A stretch of 64,000 bases of DNA from Candidatus Opimibacter iunctus (GTDB lineage Bacteria; Bacteroidota; Bacteroidia; Chitinophagales; Saprospiraceae). Shown in pieces: positions 43,482 through 52,121 of the stretch (its first letter is position 1; every line of letters begins with the position of its first letter). The position numbers and the translations under genes are program-made. The stretch covers positions 62,001 through 126,000 of the forward strand of contig JADJVH010000002.1 of assembly GCA_016716665.1 (NCBI GenBank), given 5' to 3'. The notes under the pieces were generated by a model, which was not told the DNA's origin, did not search any database, and worked only from the letters and a program-made list of their open reading frames with translations.

Positions 43482-44294
43482 TTAATTGATCAGCTCTTTG
43501 TAGAAATCGAAATATGCCTTTGTCAATGTGTCCTCCTCCTGGTATTCGAGCAAAGGTTTTTTAGAGGCTTTCACATCTTTGGCCAGAGCCGGCTCGAGTT
43601 TCTTAGTGCCCTGGATCAAGGCATCTGCATACTCAATCGCTCCCTTGTGAAGATTAACGACTCCCGCGGTGTTTTGGTATGCCTGGAGATCCTTTGGCTG
43701 AAGATTATTGATAGACGCCTTAGTAAAGAAATCCTTGTTGAAATTGGATTCCAGGCTCTCATTGTATAGGGAATAGACGATTTTGCTTTTCTTGAACAAT
43801 GGATCGTCCTTGTAGGCAGTCCGCAGGTAAAACGGCACGAGGGAGGTCATCCAGCCGTGGCAATGTACCACATCCGGAGCCCATCCAAACTTGCGTACGG
43901 TCTCGACTGCACCCTTGCAGAAGAAGATCATCCGGTCCTGGTTGTCGTCATAGAGCTTGCCTGCCTGGTCTTCAAACATGAATTTGCGCTTGAAAAACTC
44001 CTCGTTGTCGAGAAAATAGACCTGGAGTCGGGCACCAGGCAAGGATGCCACCTTGATGATCAAAGGGTAATCGTCGTCATTGATGATGATATTCATCCCG
44101 GACAGGCGGACGACCTCATGGAGGCGATGCCTCCGTTCGTTGATGCTGCCAAACCTTGGCATTAACACCCTGATCTCCATGCCATTGTCCTGTGTGTACA
44201 GCGGCAGTTTTTTTAGAATTTCTGAAATTTCTGTAAGATCAGTATAGGGTGACATTTCCTGGGTCAGGAACAGCACGCGTTTCTTAATGCTCAT
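43482..44294 (-). CDS. Glycogen/starch synthase N-terminal-domain protein (short form)
   Basis: The 270-residue product matches the GT5 N-terminal domain: VLFLTQEMSPYTD at the start, DNGMEIRVLMPRFG, and APDVVHCHGWMTSLVPFYLR. The C-terminal nucleotide-sugar-binding domain of full glycogen synthases (about 470 residues) is absent and no frameshift is seen. Short forms like this are widespread in Bacteroidota next to DUF4270, so the truncation is ancestral. Glycogen synthase activity is doubtful; a regulatory or other sugar-binding role is possible. A clear -7 element precedes it. Confidence 0.85.
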   Translation of the reverse strand: MSIKKRVLFLTQEMSPYTDLTEISEILKKLPLYTQDNGMEIRVLMPRFGSINERRHRLHEVVRLSGMNIIINDDDYPLIIKVASLPGARLQVYFLDNEEFFKRKFMFEDQAGKLYDDNQDRMIFFCKGAVETVRKFGWAPDVVHCHGWMTSLVPFYLRTAYKDDPLFKKSKIVYSLYNESLESNFNKDFFTKASINNLQPKDLQAYQNTAGVVNLHKGAIEYADALIQGTKKLEPALAKDVKASKKPLLEYQEEDTLTKAYFDFYKELIN

Positions 44295-44360
44295 TATTGC
44301 GATATCCTAAGGTCATCAAATGGTATGTACCTGGTTGAGCCCTTTCGGCTCAAAGGGATG

Positions 44361-44368
44361 CAAAGATA
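44361..44368 (-). promoter_or_regulatory. TATCTTTG -7 element of the glycogen synthase-like/DUF4270/glmS operon
   Basis: A perfect minus-strand TATCTTTG lies 66 bp before the ATG at 44294, the same octamer as in both rRNA promoters. A GAGCC/GGCTC hairpin lies in the predicted leader at 44337-44352. Confidence 0.6.
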
Positions 44369-44489
44369 GCTATTAATTAGCGAAATCCATTGAGGGGCCC
44401 AATATTAAACACCTGAAAATCAGCATACTTTGATGGAAACAGCCCTCGTATCTATAAACGATATATGTAAAAATCTATATTTCAGGAGG

Positions 44490-45407
44490 TTAAAACGAAA
44501 AATGGGATTTGAAAGCAAGCAGTTCTTCCTCAAAGGTTGATCCGGAGGGGGGTACCTGATCGCATATCCTGCAAGGCAGGGCAGTGATGACATCCTTCAT
44601 CCGGATGTTGAAGTTGGCATGTATGATGTCCAGCTTCGGATACAGGACCCTGATGCGTGAGGCAATTTCATTGATGGACATGTTGTGTTCGACTACATTG
44701 TAAACTCCCGGAGTGACGTATCCGTCAACTGCCTTCGTCACGACATGGGCCAATTTGTCCACATGGATGAAACTCCTGTGCTGATCTCCGCTTCCATTGA
44801 TGGTTATTTTTCCATGGAAATTAGCCTGGAACAGGAAGCGGTTGACGACTGCGTCAATCCTGTAGGCCGGATTATAGCCATATACATTGCCGGATCTCAG
44901 GATGATGACTTCGCGGTCCCTCGTTAGTACATTGAGCTGCCGCTCTCCATCCCATTTTGACCTGCCATAGAAGGAGTGCGGGTTTGGAACAGCACTTTCA
45001 TCTACAGGGACCGGGTGGTCGCCATAGATGGAAATACTACTCATATAGATCACTTTCGAAACCGAAGACTTTTCAATAGCATAGGCCAGTTGTGCAGTCC
45101 CCCAGTGATTGACCTGGTCAAAGGAATGAGCATCCGAATCCGCAAACGGAGTTGTCACCCGGGCCGCCAGGTGCACGACACAATCTATTCCTTCCAGGGC
45201 TTTTTCAAGCGTACGACCATCCAGGATATCTCCCTGGACCAGCCTGACCGGCTTGTGATCAAATCGTGCCTCCGTGAAAAAACTGAAGTTCCTTCGGGAC
45301 AGGTTGTCATAGATGGTGATCGAGTGTATTTTGCCGACATCCTCAAGCAGTTGCTTGACGACACTGTATCCAATGTACCCGGCTCCTCCGGTGATGAGAA
45401 TTTTCAT
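44490..45407 (-). CDS. NAD-dependent epimerase/dehydratase (extended SDR)
   Basis: The 305-residue product has the dinucleotide loop GGAGYIG (residues 7-13) and the catalytic pair SFYGRSK (YxxxK), with SSISIYGDHPVP before it. The overall length and the RSFIHVDKLAHVV segment fit sugar-nucleotide epimerases or dehydratases of the extended SDR family. Specificity cannot be read from sequence. It has no sugar-cluster neighbours; the surrounding gaps are repeat-rich. It has its own promoter region in a word-repeat tract. Confidence 0.88.
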   Translation of the reverse strand: MKILITGGAGYIGYSVVKQLLEDVGKIHSITIYDNLSRRNFSFFTEARFDHKPVRLVQGDILDGRTLEKALEGIDCVVHLAARVTTPFADSDAHSFDQVNHWGTAQLAYAIEKSSVSKVIYMSSISIYGDHPVPVDESAVPNPHSFYGRSKWDGERQLNVLTRDREVIILRSGNVYGYNPAYRIDAVVNRFLFQANFHGKITINGSGDQHRSFIHVDKLAHVVTKAVDGYVTPGVYNVVEHNMSINEIASRIRVLYPKLDIIHANFNIRMKDVITALPCRICDQVPPSGSTFEEELLAFKSHFSF

Positions 45408-45414
45408 TTGTGTA

Positions 45415-45600
45415 AGACTGTGAGAAAGTAAGACAGTGAGAAGTGTGTGAATTGTGAGTGAGCAATTAGCTACCAGCTATCAGCCACCAGCTACCAGAGG
45501 TGTGAGTGTGGGTTGTATTCGTCATTCGTTAGTCGTGAAACGTGAATCGTGAGTGGTGAACATGTGATACATCTGGCATCTGCGTGTCTGGCATCTGCCT
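45415..45600. repeat. Word-repeat gap with CTACCAGC tandem
   Basis: AGCTACCAGCTATCAGCCAC and the following CAGCTACCAGAGG (45469-45500) form a 7-8 base tandem. AAGTGTGTGAATTGTGAGTGAG lies before it, and CGTGAATCGTGAGTG and two TCTGGCATCTG words lie after it. The CAGCTACCAG element recurs at 62600-62672. Confidence 0.7.
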
Positions 45601-45601
45601 T

Positions 45602-46315
45602 CTATTTATTTCCCTCAGCCTCCGCCTCTTGTCCAGCCTTCGGCTTGACGAATTCCGTTTGTATCCCGCACTCTTCCTTTGACATCCCTGCCCATCTACC
45701 TTGCCTGGACGCTTCAGTTTCCTGAAACGAACGTGTGCATGGCATGCAACCGATACTGAGGTAGCCTTGTGCCTCCAGTGGATGTTCAGGAAGATTGTAT
45801 TCCTTGCGGTATTCCCATATCATCTTTGAAGTCCAGTCGAGCATGGGGTGGTATCGAAACTTTCCATCACTCAGTGGCTCTTCTTCCTGCAGCGTTGCCC
45901 TGAACTTAGTCTGATCCCTGCGTACACCGTTGATCCAGACATCGTGTTGTGCGATGACGGGCTCCATCGGGAGTACTTTGTTGAGATAGCAACAATGGTC
46001 AGGATTGTTGAAAAAGAAAAACTTACCGCTTTCATCACGCTGCCCTGCCTTGGATACAGGTGATGACACATCGATGATATTCAATCCCATCAGGTCCGCG
46101 ATCACATGGCGAAAGGCCATTGTCTCCGGAAAGTGAAAACCGGTATTGAGAAAGTACACCGGCGTCTCCGGTTGGAAACGGCTGATGATATGCAGCAGTG
46201 GAAGGCTATGGGATTGAAATGATGAGCTGACAAAAGCAGATAAACCGGAAGATTTGTATCCATCCAGCTTTTCTCCGATGCGGTCGATGAGGGCTGATAT
46301 ACTTATTTCTGCCAT
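45602..46315 (-). CDS. cysH: APS/PAPS reductase, CysH family with Fe-S motif
   Basis: The 237-residue product has the adenylylsulfate-binding region (VYFLNTGFHFPETMAF) and the catalytic EECGIQ near Cys216 (GIH in most members). It also has a Cys-Cys pair (108-109) with CMPC (190-193), the four-cysteine set of iron-sulfur APS reductases. This favours APS rather than PAPS as substrate. The enzyme releases sulfite for cysteine synthesis using thioredoxin. No cysD, cysN or sulfite reductase genes are adjacent. A -7 element ends only 7 bases before the ATG. Confidence 0.92.
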   Translation of the reverse strand: MAEISISALIDRIGEKLDGYKSSGLSAFVSSSFQSHSLPLLHIISRFQPETPVYFLNTGFHFPETMAFRHVIADLMGLNIIDVSSPVSKAGQRDESGKFFFFNNPDHCCYLNKVLPMEPVIAQHDVWINGVRRDQTKFRATLQEEEPLSDGKFRYHPMLDWTSKMIWEYRKEYNLPEHPLEAQGYLSIGCMPCTRSFQETEASRQGRWAGMSKEECGIQTEFVKPKAGQEAEAEGNK

Positions 46316-46322
46316 GAGGAGA

Positions 46323-46330
46323 CAAAGTTA
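46323..46330 (-). promoter_or_regulatory. TAACTTTG -7 element abutting cysH start
   Basis: A perfect minus-strand TAnnTTTG lies 7 bases before the ATG at 46315, predicting a transcript with almost no leader. The -33 side is not convincing. Confidence 0.5.
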
Positions 46331-46392
46331 TGGTAATTCAGTTCTCCTCATGACTTCATAGTACATTAATGACCTGCCCCGGAAGGGGCGGT

Positions 46393-46501
46393 GGCCGTGG
46401 CAGGAGTTTGCTCCTGCCACCGTGGGAGAACCAAGCAAGAATTCCAATTGAAACTCCCGTTGGAATTCTGGTGGTGGCAGGAGCAAACTCCTGCCACGGC
46501 C
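46393..46501. repeat. Nested inverted-repeat element, 109 bp
   Basis: Perfect 29-bp terminal inverted repeats (46393-46421 and 46473-46501) each contain their own hairpin GGCAGGAG-TTTG-CTCCTGCC or its complement. The centre holds a third inverted repeat, AGAATTCCAA..TTGGAATTCT. Beyond the arms GGGC and GCCC words extend the pairing. It lies between cysH and msrB and could also act as a terminator. Confidence 0.92.
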
Positions 46502-46531
46502 ATTGCCCTGCATAGGAAGGGCAAATTTCCT

Positions 46532-47077
46532 TTACTTCACATCAGGCTCAAACTCCAGCACAATCGAATTCATACAATACCGCTTGTAGGTCGGAGGTGG
46601 GCCATCATCAAACAGGTGACCTAGATGGGAGCCGCATCTGCCACAGTTGACTTCGACGCGCTCCATATTGTAAGACTTATCCTCTTTATAGGTCGCCGCA
46701 TTTGGGCGTATGGTTTCAAAGAAACTGGGCCAGCCGCACTCGCTTGAAAATTTTCCATCAGATTTAAAAAGGGCATTTCCACACACAGCACAGTAATAGG
46801 TGCCGATACCTGCATAGTCCCAGTATTTTCCTGTAAAAGCCCGTTCTGTTCCACTCTCCCTGGCCACATGATACATCTCGTCAGAGAGGATCTTCTTCCA
46901 TTCAGCATCAGTGACATCTAGTTTCGTTGTGTCTGTGCGGGAGTAGTAGGGATTCTCTTTGCTTTCTGCTGCAGGTGCATCCTTGTTGTTGCCCGGCACT
47001 GCTGATGAGGAGCAGGATGCAACCAGATTGGTGCAAAAGCATCCGATGAAAATTAACTTATATGTGCTGAAATTCAT
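46532..47077 (-). CDS. msrB: Peptide-methionine (R)-S-oxide reductase MsrB, lipoprotein form
   Basis: The 181-residue product carries a lipobox (NLVASCSSS, Cys22) followed by a complete MsrB domain. It has two CxxC zinc pairs (Cys96/Cys99 and Cys145/Cys148), GWPSFF, HLGHLFDDGP and the catalytic RYCMNS (Cys168). MsrB reduces methionine-R-sulfoxide in proteins. The lipoprotein signal places it in the envelope, where it would repair oxidised envelope proteins. It is not fused to MsrA. The neighbouring inverted-repeat element lies after its stop. Confidence 0.94.
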   Translation of the reverse strand: MNFSTYKLIFIGCFCTNLVASCSSSAVPGNNKDAPAAESKENPYYSRTDTTKLDVTDAEWKKILSDEMYHVARESGTERAFTGKYWDYAGIGTYYCAVCGNALFKSDGKFSSECGWPSFFETIRPNAATYKEDKSYNMERVEVNCGRCGSHLGHLFDDGPPPTYKRYCMNSIVLEFEPDVK

Positions 47078-47160
47078 TTTACACTATAGGTAATCACTCT
47101 TCATTTTTCATTTCTCCCGGTTGCTGACCGTAGTCGAAGCATCACTCTTCTTTTTTCACT

Positions 47161-47907
47161 TCAAAAGTCAAGTTTGTCCCCAAACTTCTTCAGCCACGCT
47201 TCATGCTTGACCCAATCCGGATCACCTTTCTCCACCCACTTCCAGAAGCGAGGGCCGTGATTCATTTCCTTCAGGTGCGCGAGCTCATGGATGATGATGT
47301 GATCCATGATATTGGTAGGGGCTAGTAATATTTTCGTGGAGAAATTGATGTTGCCCGTGTTGGCACAACTGCCCCATCGGCTATGGATATACTTGAGCCG
47401 GATGCTATTGATCCGCTCTTTGAAATGGATCCGATTGTAGTCATGTACCCTTTCTGAAAACACTGGCAGAAGGTCATACGAGATCCCTTTGGAGATCAGA
47501 TTGGTGACAAAATCCCGGGTATAGAAGTCATCGGCTTCGAGTTTTGGAAGACTCAGGATCAGGTCATGCCCTTCAACATGGGCCTTACCTGTCGCCTTTG
47601 CATTGTTGGTCGACAGGTGCAGGATAAAGCTCTTAAAAGCCGTCTTGATGACTTGGCCGGTCCGGTACTCTTTGTTCTGAAAGCGTTGCGCCAATTCAGG
47701 TTTGTCAGACAAGGTCTCGAGCAACCACTTCTTAGCCCAGATCAGTTTCTCCTGCTTGAATTCCCTCGGAGCTGTATATGGGATCCTGAGATATGCGGAA
47801 GTTTTTCCAAGGGATACACGGGTATCTATCCTGGGTTCTTCGATGATCAAAAGTGGGAGGTGAATGCCCTGCCAGCGAACTGACGTGTGGGTCTGACGGC
47901 TACGCAT
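47161..47907 (-). CDS. YgjP-like/SprT-like zinc metalloprotease (DUF45)
   Basis: The 248-residue product has the gluzincin motif HELAH (His207, Glu208, His211) with a third ligand in EMNHGPRFW (His217), and a SRWGSCANTGNINFS segment before it. This fits the M48-like YgjP/DUF45 family. Members are cytosolic and poorly characterised; in some bacteria they are linked to restriction systems, but none is seen here. The first 8 bases overlap the end of serC, so the genes are likely coupled. Confidence 0.9.
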   Translation of the reverse strand: MRSRQTHTSVRWQGIHLPLLIIEEPRIDTRVSLGKTSAYLRIPYTAPREFKQEKLIWAKKWLLETLSDKPELAQRFQNKEYRTGQVIKTAFKSFILHLSTNNAKATGKAHVEGHDLILSLPKLEADDFYTRDFVTNLISKGISYDLLPVFSERVHDYNRIHFKERINSIRLKYIHSRWGSCANTGNINFSTKILLAPTNIMDHIIIHELAHLKEMNHGPRFWKWVEKGDPDWVKHEAWLKKFGDKLDF

Positions 47908-48973
47908 GCTTCAATGCGAACTCTTTCATGACTTCAGCTAATACCTTCACGCCGTCTTCTGGCATCGCATTGTAGATAGACGCCCTGAAGCCCCCTACAG
48001 ATTTGTGGCCTTTCAACCCATCACATCCCGCTTCTTCACAATACGTCTGAAACTCCTTGTTCAACGCAGGATCTTCAAGGTTGAAGGTGGCATTCATTCT
48101 GGACCTGTCCTCAGGCACACTGTGGCCGATATAGAACGGGATTGAATCGATCACATCATACACATGCTTTGCCTTCCGTTCATTGATCTTCTGCATAGCG
48201 GCCAACCCACCAAGGTTTTTGAGCCATCGCATCGTCAGCATGCTCACATAGATCGGAAACACCGGTGGGGTGTTGTACATCGATTCATTCTGGATATGGG
48301 TCTCATATCGCAGCATGGTAGGCAATGTACGATTGATCTTACCCAGCATGTCCTTTCTCACGATCACCAGGGTGACACCCGCAGGACCCAGGTTCTTTTG
48401 CGCTCCGGCATAGATCAGGCCAAAACGGTGTGGCTCGATAGGTTTGGAGAAGATATCCGAAGACATATCGCATACCATAGGAATAGGACTGTCCGGAAAA
48501 GCCTGGTACTGGGTACCATATATGGTGTTGTTGCTGGTGGTATGCAGGTATTCATAATCCGGGGAGATATCGAACCCCTTGGGGATATAATTGTAGTTCT
48601 TGTCCTTTGAACTTGCGATGACATCTATAGAGGCAAGTAACTTGGCCTCATGGATGGCTTTGCTGGACCAAACCCCGGTATCTACATAGGCAGCTTTCTT
48701 GCCTTCGGGAAGCAGGTTCATGATCGTCATAAAGAACTGGGTACTGGCCCCTCCGGAGAGGAACAAAACCTCGTATTCGTCAGTCAGGCCAAGCAATTCC
48801 CTGACCAGCGCCATAGCTTCATGGAGGATAGGCTCAAAATAGGATGACCTATGAGACACTTCCAGGATAGAAAGCCCGGTACCATTGAGGTCCAGGACTG
48901 CCCGGGAGGCCTCTTCAAATACGGTTTTGGGCAATATAGACGGGCCCGCGGAGAAGTTGATGATGTGCGACAT
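47900..48973 (-). CDS. serC: Phosphoserine aminotransferase
   Basis: The 357-residue product begins INFSAGPSILP. It has the PLP-binding lysine in YAGAQKNLGPAGV (Lys193) and the SSDIFSKPIE segment typical of SerC. The enzyme converts 3-phosphohydroxypyruvate and glutamate to phosphoserine in serine synthesis and also serves pyridoxal phosphate synthesis. serA, often next to it in Bacteroidota, is absent here. A perfect -7 element lies 22 bases upstream. It overlaps the downstream protease gene by 8 bases. Confidence 0.96.
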   Translation of the reverse strand: MSHIINFSAGPSILPKTVFEEASRAVLDLNGTGLSILEVSHRSSYFEPILHEAMALVRELLGLTDEYEVLFLSGGASTQFFMTIMNLLPEGKKAAYVDTGVWSSKAIHEAKLLASIDVIASSKDKNYNYIPKGFDISPDYEYLHTTSNNTIYGTQYQAFPDSPIPMVCDMSSDIFSKPIEPHRFGLIYAGAQKNLGPAGVTLVIVRKDMLGKINRTLPTMLRYETHIQNESMYNTPPVFPIYVSMLTMRWLKNLGGLAAMQKINERKAKHVYDVIDSIPFYIGHSVPEDRSRMNATFNLEDPALNKEFQTYCEEAGCDGLKGHKSVGGFRASIYNAMPEDGVKVLAEVMKEFALKHA

Positions 48974-48995
48974 GACGTATTTCAGGTTGTAATGA

Positions 48996-49003
48996 CAAAT
49001 CTA
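48996..49003 (-). promoter_or_regulatory. TAGATTTG -7 element of serC
   Basis: A perfect minus-strand TAnnTTTG lies 22 bases before the ATG. An AATTCACACTGCGAATT inverted repeat (around 49004-49022) overlaps the spacer region and could be an operator. Confidence 0.5.
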
Positions 49004-49174
49004 CAATTCGCAGTGTGAATTGTGCATCAATGTAAACCAACTTTTTCATGGATTATTATTTAATGTTGGGGTAGTTTACATGTGGATGTCTAAAACATAC
49101 GATACCCATACAATAAAACCTTTTTATATCCTGTTTTCAACCATTAGAAGTCTTCAATTCCTTAATCACCCCTT

Positions 49175-50560
49175 ATGAAGAAAACCCGACTATACACCCT
49201 CCTTGGCGTAGCTATTGTCGCTATCGGCTCCTATTATTTCTTTCGCAATCCATCCGATACGTCCAAAGTCGAGAACCTCCTCGCGGAGGTCAAGGAGGCG
49301 CCCCTTCCCGTCACCATTCATGCCCCGGGTGAATTGCTGGCCCGCCGGTCAGAAAAAATCAAAGGCCCGGACGGACTCCGCAGCGTTGGCCTATATCAGG
49401 TGACGATCGCAAATCTGGTCCCTGAAGGCACCGTAGTCAAGCAAGGTGAGTTTATCGCCTCCCTCGACCGCACTGAGATGGACGGTAAGATCAAGGAGTC
49501 CCAGACCGAAATAGATAAGATCAATACCCAGCTCGACCAGGCCAAAATAGATACCGCTATTGAGATGCGCGGCCTCCGCGACCAACTGGTCAATGTCCGC
49601 TTCTCCATGAAAGAGAAGGAACTCTCCCTCGAACTCAGCAAGTACGAGCCCGAAGCCATCAAGCAACAAGCCAGGCTCGACCTCGAGCGCACCCAACGTG
49701 AACTCAGCCAACTCGAAAACAAACTCACCCTCACCAAAGAGAAATCAATAGCCCGCATCGAAGAAATCAATGCTTCATACAGACAGCAGGAGTTGAAACT
49801 CAACCGCCTGCTCGAACTGCAGAGCCAGATGACAGTCAACGCCCCCAAATCAGGCATGGTCATCTACACCCGCGACTGGAATGGTAAGCGGGGCCCCGGA
49901 TCACAAGTCTCTTCCTGGGACCCGGTCATAGCCGAACTTCCAGACCTGAGCGAAATGATCACCAAAGCCTATATCAATGAAGTGGATATCACCAAGGTGA
50001 TTCCCGGCCAGAAGGCAAAGATTACCGTTGATGCCTTTCCGGGAAAGGAATTTACCGGGATGATATTGACCAAAGCTAATATCGGCGAGCAGGTGCGCAA
50101 CTTTGACACCAAGGTCTTTGAAGTCATTGTTTTGCTTTCTTCGATTGATTCTCTCCTGAGACCTGCCATGACGACAGGAATCTCTATATTGACCGACTCG
50201 ATTCCATCCTGCCTGCAGGTGCCGCTGGAAGCCATACAAGTCGATAGTGTCAGCTTTGTCTACAAAAAGACCAAAACCGGATTTGAAAAACAAGAGGTTG
50301 TGACCGGGCCTTCCAATGATATTTCGATTTGTATAGCAGCCGGCCTCGAAAAAGGAGAGCAGGTGAGCCTCAATGCCCCCGAAGGCTCCGATGACCTGGC
50401 CTTTAGCTACCTCGAACCATCTGCAAAAGCAGCAGCTAAAACAAAGATGGAAACTGAACTCGCCGAACGGATGAAGATTCAGAATGAAGTTGCCAAGACG
50501 GTTAAATCCGATGACCGGGCCCAGGAAGAGGATAGCGGTGGAACCATCATCATATTCTGA
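49175..50560 (+). CDS. HlyD/MacA-type periplasmic adaptor of a tripartite exporter
   Basis: The 461-residue product has one N-terminal membrane segment (residues 6-24). A barrel-sandwich half follows (VPEGTVVKQGEFIASLDRTEMD), then a long coiled coil (about 100-220, with repeated ELSQLENKLT-type heptads), the second half (MTVNAPKSGMVIYTRDWNG), a beta-barrel and a charged tail. It is the membrane-fusion link between an inner-membrane transporter and an outer-membrane channel. The permease follows after 27 bp and the TolC-type channel after that, forming one export operon. Confidence 0.92.
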   Translation: MKKTRLYTLLGVAIVAIGSYYFFRNPSDTSKVENLLAEVKEAPLPVTIHAPGELLARRSEKIKGPDGLRSVGLYQVTIANLVPEGTVVKQGEFIASLDRTEMDGKIKESQTEIDKINTQLDQAKIDTAIEMRGLRDQLVNVRFSMKEKELSLELSKYEPEAIKQQARLDLERTQRELSQLENKLTLTKEKSIARIEEINASYRQQELKLNRLLELQSQMTVNAPKSGMVIYTRDWNGKRGPGSQVSSWDPVIAELPDLSEMITKAYINEVDITKVIPGQKAKITVDAFPGKEFTGMILTKANIGEQVRNFDTKVFEVIVLLSSIDSLLRPAMTTGISILTDSIPSCLQVPLEAIQVDSVSFVYKKTKTGFEKQEVVTGPSNDISICIAAGLEKGEQVSLNAPEGSDDLAFSYLEPSAKAAAKTKMETELAERMKIQNEVAKTVKSDDRAQEEDSGGTIIIF

Positions 50561-50587
50561 TCATCCACGCATACTATCCCAGATCCA

Positions 50588-51925
50588 ATGAAGGAAAGGC
50601 TTGTATTTCTCTTTAAAATGGCCGTGCAGAGTGTGATGGTCAATAAACTCCGTGGTATCCTCACGGCACTAGGTGTGGTCTTCGGGGTCGCTGCTGTCAT
50701 TGCGATGCTGGCCATCGGATCAGGGGCCAAGAAGTTTATCCTGGACCAGATGCGCCTCATCGGGACCAACAATATTGTCTTTACCCATAAGACTACAGAC
50801 AGCAAGAGCGAACAGGAAACCGGAGAAGAAAGCACTACCACCTCCGCAGGCAATGAAAATGAGCTCAAGCCATGGGCGCCAGGTATGTCAAAAGGGGATG
50901 TTGATGTGATCCGGAGTATTGCCTCTGTAGACCTCGTAAGTCCAGAGATCATCCGCAAGACCAAGGCGATCTACAATGGTAAAATACTAGACATCCGTTG
51001 TGTTGGCATCACCAACAGTTTCTTTGAACTCAATCATCTGGAGACCTACAAAGGCACACTCTTTACTGAAGAGCACCTCAACAATGCATTGCCCGTATGT
51101 GTCATTGGTAAAAATGTGGAGACCAAATTATTCAGCGGTACAGATCCGGTCGGGCAATCCATCAAGTGTGGTACTAATTATTTTACCATCATCGGAGTGC
51201 TTGACAAGCGGGTGGCTGCCCGTGAAGCACTGGTATCACTAGGCCTGCGCGATCTCAATTCTGACATCTTCATCCCTTTTGAAGTATCCCTCATCCGATT
51301 TGGGGATCGGTCACTCATACGTAGTGAGCACCTGGGTCAGCGCGGGAGACAAGAGGGCGGGGATGAGCCCGAAATACAACAGATCGACCGACTCGTCGTC
51401 CGTGTAGACGATTCCAGATACCTCCAACCTACAGCAGATGTCATCGCGCGCCTGCTCAAGAGAAGGCATGGAGGCCAGATCGATTTCGATATGGAGATAC
51501 CAGAGTTGCTGCTTCAGCAGGAACAGAAGACCCAGGACATGTTCAACCTTGTCCTCGCAGTGATAGCAGGTATTTCACTATTGGTCGGTGGTATTGGAAT
51601 CATGAACATCATGCTGGCCTCAGTGTATGAGCGGATCAAGGAGATCGGGCTGCGCCGTGCGCTCGGTGCGACCCATCAGGATATTGTTCTCCAGTTTTTG
51701 ATTGAAGCAGTTTTAGTTAGTACAATAGGCGGTATCATGGGTGTGTTTTTAGGGATAGCGGCGGCGAGTGCGATTTCAACTGCAGCAGAAATTCCGACGA
51801 TCATCTCATGGTGGTCCATCGTATTGTCATTTGGCGTAGCCGCTTCGATAGGGCTCGCCTTTGGTATTTTTCCGGCGCAGAAAGCTGCTAAGCTGGATCC
51901 GATTGAGGCATTGCGTACCGACTAG
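50588..51925 (+). CDS. MacB/FtsX-type ABC transporter permease
   Basis: The 445-residue product has one N-terminal membrane segment (LTALGVVFGVAAVIAMLAIGSGAK). A large periplasmic domain follows (about 50-310), then three C-terminal FtsX segments with the signature GGIGIMNIMLASVYERIKEIGLRRALGA. It is the permease of a MacB-type mechanotransmission exporter. The ATP-binding domain, fused in E. coli MacB, is absent here and no separate ATPase gene lies in the operon. A Ser/Thr/Glu-rich insertion (residues 75-95) follows the conserved start. A purine-rich word tract begins right after the stop. Confidence 0.92.
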   Translation: MKERLVFLFKMAVQSVMVNKLRGILTALGVVFGVAAVIAMLAIGSGAKKFILDQMRLIGTNNIVFTHKTTDSKSEQETGEESTTTSAGNENELKPWAPGMSKGDVDVIRSIASVDLVSPEIIRKTKAIYNGKILDIRCVGITNSFFELNHLETYKGTLFTEEHLNNALPVCVIGKNVETKLFSGTDPVGQSIKCGTNYFTIIGVLDKRVAAREALVSLGLRDLNSDIFIPFEVSLIRFGDRSLIRSEHLGQRGRQEGGDEPEIQQIDRLVVRVDDSRYLQPTADVIARLLKRRHGGQIDFDMEIPELLLQQEQKTQDMFNLVLAVIAGISLLVGGIGIMNIMLASVYERIKEIGLRRALGATHQDIVLQFLIEAVLVSTIGGIMGVFLGIAAASAISTAAEIPTIISWWSIVLSFGVAASIGLAFGIFPAQKAAKLDPIEALRTD

Positions 51926-51930
51926 GGGCG

Positions 51931-52041
51931 CAGAGCATAGGGCATAGGGCAGAGAGCATAGGGCAATGGAGCAAAGGAGCAAAGGAGCAAGGAGTTTTAT
52001 TCTCCGTGTACTCCGTGATTGTACTCCGTGCCCTTCGTGCG
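51931..52041. repeat. GCATAGGGCA / GAGCAAAG word tract and CTCCGTG words
   Basis: The plus strand reads GCATAGGGC (three times), then GGAGCAAA (three times), then CTCCGTG (three times). The first two words are the reverse complements of words at 12690 and 19861 and at 25607, so the same word family occurs here in the opposite orientation. Confidence 0.85.
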
Positions 52042-52121
52042 AAAAAGGATGAAATATCAAATAATTCATTAGACCTATTCCTTCAATCCGTATTTACTGT
52101 AAGCATCGAACAAACGAACTC

